Below are positions 32,859 through 42,418 of a stretch of DNA of 64,000 nucleotides, piece after piece; positions within the stretch are counted from its first letter, which is position 1; every line of letters begins with the position of its first letter. Under the pieces are notes generated by a model. That model was not told the origin of the DNA, did no database searches, and worked only from the letters and a program-made list of their open reading frames with translations. This DNA is from Macroventuria anomochaeta. Lineage: Eukaryota > Ascomycota > Dothideomycetes > Pleosporales > Didymellaceae. Both the position numbers and the translations under genes were made by a program. The stretch spans positions 188,204 through 252,203 of the forward strand of contig NW_022985368.1 in the NCBI RefSeq assembly GCF_010093625.1, written 5' to 3'.

Positions 32859-33833
32859 NNNNNNNNNNNNNNNNNNNNNNNNNNNNNNNNNNNNNNNNNN
32901 NNNNNNNNNNNNNNNNNNNNNNNNNNNNNNNNNNNNNNNNNNNNNNNNNNNNNNNNNNNNNNNNNNNNNNNNNNNNNNNNNNNNNNNNNNNNNNNNNNNN
33001 NNNNNNNNNNNNNNNNNNNNNNNNNNNNNNNNNNNNNNNNNNNNNNNNNNNNNNNNNNNNNNNNNNNNNNNNNNNNNNNNNNNNNNNNNNNNNNNNNNNN
33101 NNNNNNNNNNNNNNNNNNNNNNNNNNNNNNNNNNNNNNNNNNNNNNNNNNNNNNNNNNNNNNNNNNNNNNNNNNNNNNNNNNNNNNNNNNNNNNNNNNNN
33201 NNNNNNNNNNNNNNNNNNNNNNNNNNNNNNNNNNNNNNNNNNNNNNNNNNNNNNNNNNNNNNNNNNNNNNNNNNNNNNNNNNNNNNNNNNNNNNNNNNNN
33301 NNNNNNNNNNNNNNNNNNNNNNNNNNNNNNNNNNNNNNNNNNNNNNNNNNNNNNNNNNNNNNNNNNNNNNNNNNNNNNNNNNNNNNNNNNNNNNNNNNNN
33401 NNNNNNNNNNNNNNNNNNNNNNNNNNNNNNNNNNNNNNNNNNNNNNNNNNNNNNNNNNNNNNNNNNNNNNNNNNNNNNNNNNNNNNNNNNNNNNNNNNNN
33501 NNNNNNNNNNNNNNNNNNNNNNNNNNNNNNNNNNNNNNNNNNNNNNNNNNNNNNNNNNNNNNNNNNNNNNNNNNNNNNNNNNNNNNNNNNNNNNNNNNNN
33601 NNNNNNNNNNNNNNNNNNNNNNNNNNNNNNNNNNNNNNNNNNNNNNNNNNNNNNNNNNNNNNNNNNNNNNNNNNNNNNNNNNNNNNNNNNNNNNNNNNNN
33701 NNNNNNNNNNNNNNNNNNNNNNNNNNNNNNNNNNNNNNNNNNNNNNNNNNNNNNNNNNNNNNNNNNNNNNNNNNNNNNNNNNNNNNNNNNNNNNNNNNNN
33801 NNNNNNNNNNNNNNNNNNNNNNNNNNNNNNNNN
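32859..33833. other. Assembly gap (975 N)
   Basis: A continuous run of N. It sits exactly where the transposon DDE domain should continue and where a 390-bp inverted repeat begins, so the break was probably caused by repeats. Any frame drawn across it is meaningless. Confidence 1.
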
Positions 33834-34223
33834 TACTTACGTGTGGGTTTGTTCGGTTACCGGTTAATAATCGGAACTGAGTTGGATAGGTATCGGGGTT
33901 GCAAGTCCCAGAGCGGGGCTTGCAGAATTCTAATACTCCCGCTTCGGAGGTTGCAGGCCCGCTCCGGAGGTGACCGGAGGTTGTACGTCCGCTTCGGAGG
34001 CGCGTAAGGACGCTAGGGATTTGGTGCGTACGGTCAGGGACAGTACGGAGCGGATCCAGATATTGTCAGGGGATCTGGAGAGGATACTGTGACAGCGGGC
34101 CTGCAACCCCCAAAGCGGGAGTATTAGAATTCTGCAAGCCCCGCTCTGGGACTTGCAACCCCGATACCTATCCAACTCAGTTCCGATTATTAACCGGTAA
34201 CCGAATGAACCCACACGTAAGTA
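33834..34223. mobile_element. 390-bp fold-back element with about 130-bp inverted arms
   Basis: The left arm 33834-33963 and right arm 34094-34223 are near-perfect reverse complements (outer ends TACTTACGTGTGGGTT, inner ends near TTGCAGGCCCGCT), with scattered mismatches near the tips and near 33950. The central 130 bp contains degenerate repeats of CGCTTCGGAGG/CGCTCCGGAGG. There is no coding. The left side touches the gap, so a target duplication cannot be checked. It lies among pogo fragments and is most likely a non-autonomous DNA element. Confidence 0.75.
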
Positions 34224-34344
34224 TATAGACCATTACTGGTAGAGTTCTGTTCGTTACACAACGTCTTGTACCTACTTAGATACCGTACGTAGTAATTGAT
34301 TTAGACTCCTAGCGAGTCCTAAAGGGCCTACTCGTAGCATCTTC

Positions 34345-35250
34345 GTGACACTGACCTTGGGTGGTTGCAGCAAGTATTTGATGAAAACACCAAGCAGTCA
34401 GCTCAAAGAAAGTGGAGGCTTCTCATCATCAACGGCCACGGCAGCCACCTTAGCAGGGCTTTTCTAACTTATTGCCATCTACACAGGATCCTTGTGGCAA
34501 CATTTCCTCCACACAGTACGCATACTTTGCAGCCGCTGGATGTGGTGCTGTTCAGGCCTCTATCAGCTGCATACTCCAAGAAGCTCACGCAATGCTTTCA
34601 CAGCAGCAAAGGCTTAGTGCCTGTGAAGAAAGGCGACTTCTTCCCTCTGTTCTGGGATGCCTGGCTTGCCTTATTCACCAAAAAGCTCATACTCAAAGCC
34701 TTTGAGGCAGTGGGTATTCACCCACTCAATTGCAACAAGATCCTCCACAAATTCAAGCCCAAGAAGCCTGAGATTACAGAGGCTCCTATCACTCCTCTAA
34801 CACAGCTAGAATGTGAGGTCACTGTAGGCAGGCAATCAGACACAGGATGGATTGGGGCCATCTGGGGCCAAATGGGATGAGATTAGACAAATCCTTGATG
34901 GCTTAGCCTCAAGGTTTGTGAGGAATATATACAGGTGGCCCGTGGGCCTCCGGTCCAGTCCCGGAGTACATCCAAGGGCTGGCCAGTACATGTAAGGGGA
35001 AATACCCGTGACATAGAAGGTGAAAATTGCCGTCAAATTATAGCCCAATTTGACCGTGTTGTGCAGGATAAGAGTGAGCCAGAAGCCAAAGCCCTGCGGC
35101 AGACAATTCACCACTTGGCTATCCAAAATGAATTACTTCATGACGAGAACAAGGGCTTAATTGAGGCTCTGAAGGTCAAGAAGAAGCAGAATAAGAAGAG
35201 CAAAGCACTTGATCTCAACAAGCATGACCTGAACTACTGGGGTGTGTTAC
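34345..35250 (+). mobile_element. Pogo-type transposase C-terminal part, second copy
   Basis: Begins in WLQQVFDENTKQSAQRKWRL, homologous to the sequence just before the gap, so it is a different copy and not a continuation. The DDE_1 core follows: LLIINGHGSHLSRAF, FPPHSTHTLQPLDVVLF, FEAVGIHPLN. The second catalytic Asp of the family motif DGHGSH is Asn here. Coding continues to about 34880, is interrupted by about 115 bp of foreign sequence (about 34930-35025), then resumes with CRQIIAQFDRVVQDKSE and the family C-terminus IQNELLHDENKGL up to about 35240. The 5' half is missing. The copy is non-functional. Confidence 0.8.
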
Positions 35251-35383
35251 GATCCTACGTCCTGCAATAGGATGGCAGAAGCAATAAGTAACCACCAACC
35301 AAACACGGAAGCCTGGGGGAAGGTGCAGCACAACAAGGCCGCCCGGCTGGCGCCTAATGGGTTCAGACAGACCCACATGACAA

Positions 35384-35474
35384 GCTCGTCAACAAGCAAG
35401 GTCACGTGAGCACTTGTCAACGAGCATGACGCAATGCTTGTCAACAAGCATGGTACGATGCTCGTCAACAAAGC
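35384..35474. repeat. Short tandem array of a near-palindrome
   Basis: Four units begin at 35384, 35410, 35436 and 35460 (24-26 bp apart). Each contains a version of GCTTGTCAACAAGC, itself an inverted repeat around a central CA. Spacers differ. The array lies directly downstream of the pogo remnant. Confidence 0.7.
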
Positions 35475-35608
35475 GCAATCCATCTGGATAGGCCAGGACC
35501 AAATCCGCTTGTTGTAATGGGCTAGACCCATGTGGGCCCACCTATGGGTGTGGGCTAGGCTTAGAGCCTAGGAGCAGCGCAGTCATGCTTTTCCACCAGT
35601 AGAAATAT

Positions 35609-35678
35609 CGACTATGCAAGATGAATCCTGTTGATTCAACTTGCATATGCCTTTTGGCATAGTTGGTGCATATAGTCG
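35609..35678. repeat. Nested inverted repeats (three-hairpin structure)
   Basis: The outer arms CGACTATGCA (35609-35618) and TGCATATAGTCG (35667-35678) enclose two hairpins: TGCAAGATGAATC/GATTCAACTTGCA (35615-35627 with 35633-35645, one mismatch) and TATGCC/GGCATA (35646-35651 with 35656-35661, loop TTTT). The outer and first inner stems share bases and cannot all form at once. No coding. Confidence 0.7.
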
Positions 35679-35738
35679 TGCATATTGTCTTTTGAACTCC
35701 ACCCTTTACACTCGTCAATCAACTTTGTTATTAGAATC

Positions 35739-35920
35739 TGTTGGGGATCGTGAGTGATCAGTACGCTGTGGGAAGAATTGAAGGATTGAACTGAGGTTGT
35801 ATCGTGTGAAGCTACGGACAGTATGTATAGGTGAGTAGCTGTAAACAGCGCTAGTGTGACGTGGCAGTCACTCTCATGGCAGGTGAGGTTCAAAAGGCAA
35901 GAGCGCCCTGAACCGTGACA
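35739..35920 (-). repeat. Solo LTR (182 bp) with perfect 5-bp duplication
   Basis: Read on the minus strand it begins TGTCACGGTTCAGGG and ends CCAACA, like the LTR at 7338-7516, and aligns with it throughout. GAATC flanks both sides (35734-35738 and 35921-35925), a perfect 5-bp target duplication. No internal element sequence is attached, so this is a solo LTR left by recombination. Confidence 0.8.
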
Positions 35921-36384
35921 GAATCTCATCAACCTTCAAGCTGGATAGTCTACTGTTTGCAGGCAGGTAGGTAGTCATTGTGTTGTATTGCAGGTGAGCA
36001 GACGCTCGATTATATGATCTAGGCTATCACGTGATGGCAATCGGTGGATCCTTCACCTGTACCTCCAACATCTACTCTATACTACTCATTGTTGTTCAAG
36101 TTGCTAAGGTGTTTCACTATACAACTTACCCCCTTATCATCAGGAGCCTTGCTTAGGTGATAAACCCTACTGTTCCAGAACCCGTACTCATCCCTGAGAA
36201 CCAATTGAACCGTGCTAACAAGCTTTGCTTAAAGTGTGACTTCAACACTATGTGTGTTGCAGAGAGACATGCTGGTACTGCTATCCCTACAGCATAGCGT
36301 TCGGCAATTAAAAGGATTACCACAAACGATTGAGAATAGATTGCTTTTTTGGGAAAATCTATGATATTGTTACAATTTTTATCC

Positions 36385-36503
36385 ACATACGACCATAGGA
36401 CGTTGAAAACAAGGCTTCCCGTTCGCTCAGCCCTATTTAAGCAACGTACCGGCGGATTAGTAGTTAGGTGGGTGACCACTAGCGAATACCCGCTGTTGTA
36501 TGT
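36385..36503 (+). rRNA. rrn5S: 5S ribosomal RNA gene
   Basis: A 119-bp sequence starting ACATACGACCATAGG, with the conserved internal parts CTTCCCGTTCGCTCAGCC and GTAGTTAGGTGGGTGACCAC, ending GTTGTATGT. The ends pair as in 5S helix I (ACATACGAC with GTTGTATGT). Helix II is preserved by matched changes (GACGTTG with CAACGTA), suggesting a functional isotype. The gene stands alone, as is usual for dispersed 5S genes in filamentous ascomycetes. The RNA polymerase III terminator is the T run that follows. Confidence 0.93.
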
Positions 36504-36514
36504 TTTTTTTTTTT
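36503..36514 (+). terminator. Pol III T-run terminator of 5S rRNA
   Basis: Twelve T in a row directly after the 5S 3' end, as expected for RNA polymerase III termination. Confidence 0.85.
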
Positions 36515-37146
36515 GCACATGGTCTCTGTTCATTGTAGCACTGTGGAGAGCAGGAAAGGGAACGACAGTTTGCTCTTACAGTTAAGCTATCCTTCTGATT
36601 CATATTTCTTTCTCTTTGTCTAACCTTGTAGATTGCTGGCATTGCTGTTCTCTATTTTCTATCTTAAAAATTTCTACTACTCTAAGCTTTTACTATTATA
36701 GTAGAATCTGTTAAACATCGGGAAATCTTGAAAATAACTTTGCAGACTTATGAAGCTAGTCAAATACTATACCTTTGGTATTAGAAGCTTTCAAACATCT
36801 CTTACAGTTAGCAAATTATTAAAGAATTGAGAAATCCATAGTTCAGTAGGGTTCTCTCGAGTGCACTGACCCACAACGTGCAGCCAGGGCACAGACGCGG
36901 TTGCCGTCGGCCTTGCCAGCATACGCGCCCGTCAGCATACGCGCCGTGGAGCACCAGTGGGGCTTGTTTCAACGATGATACATGACATATCTTATGCCCG
37001 GTTCGCTCCCTCCCTTGGAAATTCCCAGGTTTTGAGGTGCCAAGCTATCTTCGATAACCGCACCCGATCCTAATTTCTTGCAACACACGCTTTCCACTGG
37101 AATATCAGCCTAGTCTGCCTCACAGATCTTTTGGCAAAGGGGCCTT
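36515..37146. other. Intergenic stretch before the membrane-protein gene
   Basis: AT-rich from about 36600 to 36850, then mixed sequence with a short direct repeat CAGCATACGCGCC (about 36918 and 36935). Presumed promoter of the following gene. Nothing else supported. Confidence 0.4.
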
Positions 37147-39268
37147 ATGTCGCTAGGCTTAAGACAAACAGAAGGGTTCGAACTGACTCCTGATGGGTAT
37201 GTTGCATGTTTGTAACTTGCATTTCCTCCGTTGATCGATTTAGGCACTCACAGTCAAGCGTCAGGTTACTTGACGGAGATCAAGTCCTCCAAAACCGCGC
37301 TCAGTCAGCACATTCTCCGATATTGCTGGACTATTTGCGGATGTTTAGATTACAGATCATGGAGCAGCTGGCTTTCTGGCGGTCCTCAAGCGAGCCTCGT
37401 AAAGTCGCAATCTATCGAAATCGAGGGGTCGCGGCTGTTCACAGTCTACTACACCTAGTACCATTTGGCGGAGCGATCGTTCTCTTGATACTTTTCTGGA
37501 CAAAGTACTGGGTGAGCGAAACAACGGACAATGCGTTGTCTCTCCAGTTTGTGGCCAAGTTGCATGAGCTCATGATGCAAGCATCTTTAGTGAACGTTTT
37601 GCTTTGCATCGTTCGCATTCAGGTAGTCGATGGCTACATACCGCTGGGTGCCCTGTCAGGCGCGATGCAAGCGACCCACCTCTCTTATCTGTGGTCCTTG
37701 GATTTTGTCTCAGCACTCAGCAGCCCGTCCTTTACTCTACGACGCAAAATTATGTTTGCGATATCGATATCATCATTGATGTTGATGACTGCCCTCGTAG
37801 GTCCATCGTCCGCAGTTTTGATGATACCGCGACCCAACTCGATGCATAAGTATGCCACCACGACTACGTACTTGAATGGAACAGAAAGCTCTATGTTTCC
37901 GTCACTTGTCAACTCATCACACAAGATTGAAATGTAAGATGTAACGGTGCATGCTCTATCCACATACTGACGCAAGGTAGCAAGTTTGACCGTTGGCTCA
38001 ATTCAGAGTTACTGAGTGTCACAGATAACGGGGTAGATACAGAATACTACAACCAGATATGGAACGCGGACGAATTCGAGATCAACCCTCAAAGGATCTC
38101 ACATTACTCTTTACACTACGTGAACGAGACCTCGATCTTCGCGAATCGATCAACTGCAACAATACCTACGAGGATGAGTGCAGACTTACTCTGGGAAGCT
38201 ACATCGTTCAACGGGTCAGGATCCATGTGGAATCTGTCAAGGCCTCTGAATCCAAACATCACTCTACAAACATATCAGCCACTCGTACAGGTAGAGTGCG
38301 AAGTGTACCCTATCGACATGAACCAAACCGAATATGTTTACTATTGGTCAGATGATGGAGCCCGCAAAGAGCTCTCAAACTATCGCGACCTGTATGCGAG
38401 GATATTCAATGATACAGATCTGGACTACATTGATAATGACAATAGCGGCGCTTATCATGCTCGACCAATATGGTTACGATCGCCAGATCCAGGATCCTCG
38501 ACATTAGTCGGTGCATTCTTTAGCATTGGTTGGCCAGAGAAGCTCTTCAGGGTTTGTACAATATCCTCGTACTGGCGCAAGACGGAAACGACTCTGGCGC
38601 CATCTGACAGAGGCGTACTGGTCCAGACGAATCACATCGAGGGCAGAGACAATATGTCACGAGAGCAACTTATTCCAATTACCATCGACCTGGACAACGT
38701 CACATCGGCCAATGTCGGGAACTTAACACGTGATCTGGCTAATCTAACCCTGTACCAACCTCCTGATGAGACATTTGTGGTAGCCAAGCGATACGAGAAT
38801 CTACTATCCGTTGCATTCGCTGCGGCACTTGCAGAGATCCCACACTACTCCAGGCGCTGGGACAATAAAGATGAGGTTCAGGTCGACAAAGCATCTACGA
38901 CCGCCTTCGACATCAGCGTGATTATCCGTGGGTACGGGTACGGCACAGCAGCCACATCTGCATATCTCTCGGTCGCGGTCATTACAGCATACTGCATTGT
39001 CACTCTCATCTACATCGCCTACATCCTAGCAACAGGCACATCATCAACAGCCTGGAACTCCGGTATCGAACTCGTGGCGCTCGCTTTACAATCAAGACGC
39101 CCTGACCACTTGAAACATATGTCAGCCGGAATCGACTCAATGCAGACATTTCGGGAAGGTGTTGGCATACGAGTCAATGAGCAAGACAAGCTTGAGCTGG
39201 TATTTGCACGTGATCGAGACATTGATACGCGGAAATTGAGAAAGATTGAGCGGAATAAAGCGTACTGA
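37147..39268 (+). CDS. Fungal polytopic membrane protein of unknown function, 675 aa
   Basis: Exons 37147-37196, 37244-37933 and 37981-39268 join with GT...AG introns of 47 nt each and keep one frame. The ATG at 37147 (MSLGLRQTEGFELTPDG) is preferred to a later one because the short first exon splices in phase. Hydrophobic segments lie at about residues 78-102, 127-149, 190-216 and near 590-615. Between the third and last segments lies a roughly 370-residue region with many N-glycosylation sequons (NET, NRS, NGS, NIT, NDT), so it is probably lumenal or extracellular. A cytosolic tail of about 60 residues follows. This resembles a common but unnamed family of filamentous fungi. No catalytic motif seen; function unknown. 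Confidence 0.85.
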
Positions 39269-39457
39269 GCGTAGGCTTGCTACAAATGAGGCTGTGACAG
39301 TTGCTGCATGATTCGTGTCTGGAAGAATTAGATGTACACACTCATGCATTTATCCTGTGACGGTTTATGGAGTATGGAGGTTATGTGTACCACGTGCGTT
39401 GGTGCAGTGCTCCTGCTCTTGACTGCACAAGATATATGTCATGTAAACAGACCCTGA

Positions 39458-39590
39458 TGACTGCCGTGTGAGAGGCAATCACAGAACAACACAGAACAAC
39501 AGAATATACTGAGATTACTGCTTCGCGCGGTTACCCCTTGATTTACTGCTTTGCGCGGTTACACCTCCATTTATTGCAACTACCCCAACA
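39458..39590 (-). repeat. Dispersed repeat, copy 2
   Basis: The reverse complement begins TGTTGGGGTAGTTGC and ends CGGCAGTCA, matching 27705-27834 in order, including the doubled GTAACCGCGC unit and the TTCTGTTGTTCTG tract. It lies 190 bp past the stop codon of the membrane-protein gene. No clear target duplication. Confidence 0.55.
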
Positions 39591-40874
39591 TATCCGGTAA
39601 TGGGATAGTAAGGATAAACAGCCCGTTCAGCTACAGCTCATTGCCTTGACGATACACGCTATGCATGGCGTGCCTGCGCAGCAGTCGCATTCTGTACATC
39701 TCTCCTCCCGACAACAACGGAGTTGAGGACGATAAACTTTCGACTTAAAAGATGCTTCATTTAGGCTTGTCCGGTCGTCATCTTATCTGTCAAGAGCAGC
39801 GAGTACAAGGCTTCCTCAAAGAATCAGGTATGGACCATGCCTCTGTAATGGAAGGTGCTCTCTTCTAGCATTGTTCTCTTCAGTATAGGTATTGATGTTC
39901 CCAGATCGCTCAACAGCACCCACACCGGAAGAACGACCAGTATTGTCCAAGACTGAGCGGGAAAGACGGCCTACGAGATATCTACAGCCCTCGCTCCCTA
40001 AACCCCAAAGAGGACCCTTTAGTCACTATGCTATCCTCGCTCAGAAGCAGACTGGCCATACTAGTGAGCAGCAGACAAAGCAAGATCAGTACTCGAATGA
40101 GCCTAGATCAACAAACACTGGGTCTTTGGATACAGGTCTGTAGAGTAAAAACCAACAAGTAAACAAGCAACAAACCAGAGTTGCTTGATGTTAAGTCGCT
40201 ACTACTGTGTTCTTCAGCTGCTAGAAGACCCAATCTCGTAAGCGCATGCCAAGGCCGACCCCGCTATGCTATTCTGCACACCAAGTGTCTATCAGGGCAC
40301 GAAACCTCAACATGCGCTGTGTATCCTAGAGTGCATCTGAAGAGGAAGTACAGGCTTTCACAGGCCTAAATAACACTCAATGGACTAGCTTCCTTGTACG
40401 CGATTTGGCCTCCTTTCTTAACTGACGTGAACAGAACATCACCCAGGACAAGGCGCTCTCTTGCGTCGCAGCGCACCCGGGCTTACAGTGGAGCAAGCAC
40501 AAAGCTAGTAGCAAGATAGATGTCTTCGTGAAAGTCAACGATGAGCTTGTAGAAGAAGGGATTCACCGCATCAATGATAGCGCCATCGACTGGAGGATGC
40601 ATCAGGTCGTCCGCGACATCATCAGGAAAGAATCAACTAGCACAGGTATAGGATCCTGCACAGACTAAGAACATCAAGTTGACTATTGCACCAGTATCCA
40701 GGAACGAGACGCCTTCGTCGAGCACTTCTACAACCTGTCAACCAGGCAAGTCTTCAACTCCTCCACACAAGCCCTCTGCAGTTCTTCCTTCGCATAAGCT
40801 CTGCGACACAACCAGTCAACCCTACGAACCGTCAATTTCGCACAATTACGATCTCTTAAAAAAAAAAGTTTAAC
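39591..40874. other. Unassigned stretch upstream of the chitinase pseudogene
   Basis: Short plus-strand frames (for example 39892-40143, hydrophilic, and 40679-40873, Ser/Pro/Thr-rich) may be remnants of the chitinase leader or of another gene. None has a recognisable domain or convincing splice sites. A run of 11 A lies at about 40858-40868. Confidence 0.3.
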
Positions 40875-42187
40875 ATGTACTTGACAGGGTTGAACAAAAG
40901 CAGCCTACAGAAGATGCCAATGTAATCCAGGCAGCACAACATCGTCCCCGAATCGTCTTTCATAGTCTCAGACCCACATCGGACGTTAAACCAATCAATC
41001 GTCTCCAAACTATCTCTGGTTTGAAGGGTACCACATGTTACTCTGGCATTCATGCGATCTGAAGTGTCAATGTACCGAATCAGGATGAATGACCGTTTTT
41101 CACACCGGTTGCTGAGGTCCGTCCAAAGTTTGCAGACGGCACGCAGATCCAAGTAGCTATTGGGGGTTGGGGAGACACAGATGGCTTCTCAAAAGCAGCA
41201 AAGACGAAAGAGAATCGCAAACTCTTTACTGAGAACGTCAAAGCCATGACCGATGCAACTGGTGCTGATGGTGGGTTACATGCAGTTGCAAACTCGTAGC
41301 ATGGTTGACTTGAATAGGCGTTGACATCAACTCGGAGTACCCATGGTCAGTTGCTTCAAACAAGTCTTCGCCTTCTCTAACCGAAAGTCACAGGTAATGG
41401 CGAGGCCTACAAACAGCACTCAAATTCTGAGAAAGTGTGGGAGATCGACGCCTACTCTGAACTGCTTGCCGAAATCAGAGCAGCAATTGGGCCATCTAAG
41501 ATCCTCTCTGCTGCAGTACCAGGATTGTACAGAGACTGCATACCCTTCGCGTGGTTTACGATACCAAAGATCTACGAGTCGATCGACTTTCTGAACGTCA
41601 TGCCCTACGACCTCATGAATCGACGAAATGAAGTTACCGACCATCATAGCGGTCTGGATGGAACGACTGGTGCCCTGACGCACTATACGGATCCAGCCAG
41701 TTACGTTCGGTACTTAAATGTTGATCTTAGATTTTACATCAAGTAGCTCAGAACTGCAGGTAATGAAACATGCGATCGTGTGCCAGCACTCGGGTGTCGC
41801 ACTGAGTTGATGGAAAACCCCATCACAGGCGCTGATCTCGGCAAGGCCGGAGTCTTCTTGTGGCATGATGAAGTACCTCCTGAGCCAGCAGAGTCGTTTG
41901 CAAGAGCCGTGAAGTATGGCGTGGATGGCATGACCGGAGGGCCGTTCAAGGGACACTACTACATAGACAAGGAGGAGCGAATATTCTGATCTTTGGATGC
42001 GCCAGACAGAATCGGCAAAAGGCTTGGGAAACTCTTTGACTTTTTTCAATCATGGAGGATAGCAAACCTCGGCGATCTTGGTGATGTGTTTGCGTGGGGG
42101 CTAGGAGAAGATGCGCCGCATTTGAGGGCTGTGAATGAAGCGTTGAAGAAGTGGGGTGATAGTCAATATGAGCATAGAGAGCTGTGA
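40875..42187 (+). pseudogene. GH18 chitinase-type pseudogene
   Basis: Homology to fungal family-18 glycoside hydrolases runs across the region: MYLTG spliced to QHNIVPESS (intron about 40889-40929), HVTLAFMRSE, FTPVAEVRPKFADGTQIQ, VAIGGWGDTDGFSKAAK, the active-site strand, KVWEIDAYSELLAEIRAAIG, FLNVMPYDLMNRR and DLGKAGVFLWHDEVPPEP, and the C-terminal VFAWGLGEDAPHL. Damage: a missing base near 41072, a TGA at about 41087, no frame-preserving splice after the active site (about 41343-41391), a TAG after FYIK (41744-41746) and a TGA near 41989. The active-site motif, DGxDxDxE in the family, reads DGVDINSE across the intron at 41271-41317, so the middle Asp is Asn. Confidence 0.85.
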
Positions 42188-42418
42188 AAACCTGTCAGAT
42201 GGGAAGTGGTTATGTTGATGATCGTAGCTTGCCACTGACCAGCGCGGATAGATCATGAACTCCGTAGGGAAGTCACGGAGTTGGCACGCGCTAGCGTTCG
42301 AACAGGAAAGGTGTGAAATACGACTGCCTACAGTAGCTGCTCCTCTTCGTGACTTCTCTACTTTCCATTCTGTGCGAAAATACCCCTCAAAACTAATGAA
42401 AATAGTCGAAAGCAGGTC
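42188..42418. other. Short intergenic promoter region of MetAP2
   Basis: About 230 bp between the chitinase pseudogene and the MetAP2 start. No feature beyond a presumed promoter. Confidence 0.35.

Noticed and set aside
32278..33867. 529-codon frame across the run of N
   Set aside because: Two thirds of it is unknown sequence; only the part before the gap is real transposase.
33980..34223. The inverted repeat as a simple assembly mirror artefact
   Set aside because: The arms differ at several positions near the tips and core, which a mirror artefact would not show, although long reads are needed to be sure.
35384..35474. CRISPR-like array
   Set aside because: Only four short, imperfect units with 10-12 bp spacers in a eukaryotic genome and no cas genes; a plain palindromic tandem repeat explains it.
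37175..37200. tRNA T-loop-like GGGTTCGAAC
   Set aside because: It is coding sequence of the membrane-protein first exon and no acceptor or anticodon stem can be formed around it.
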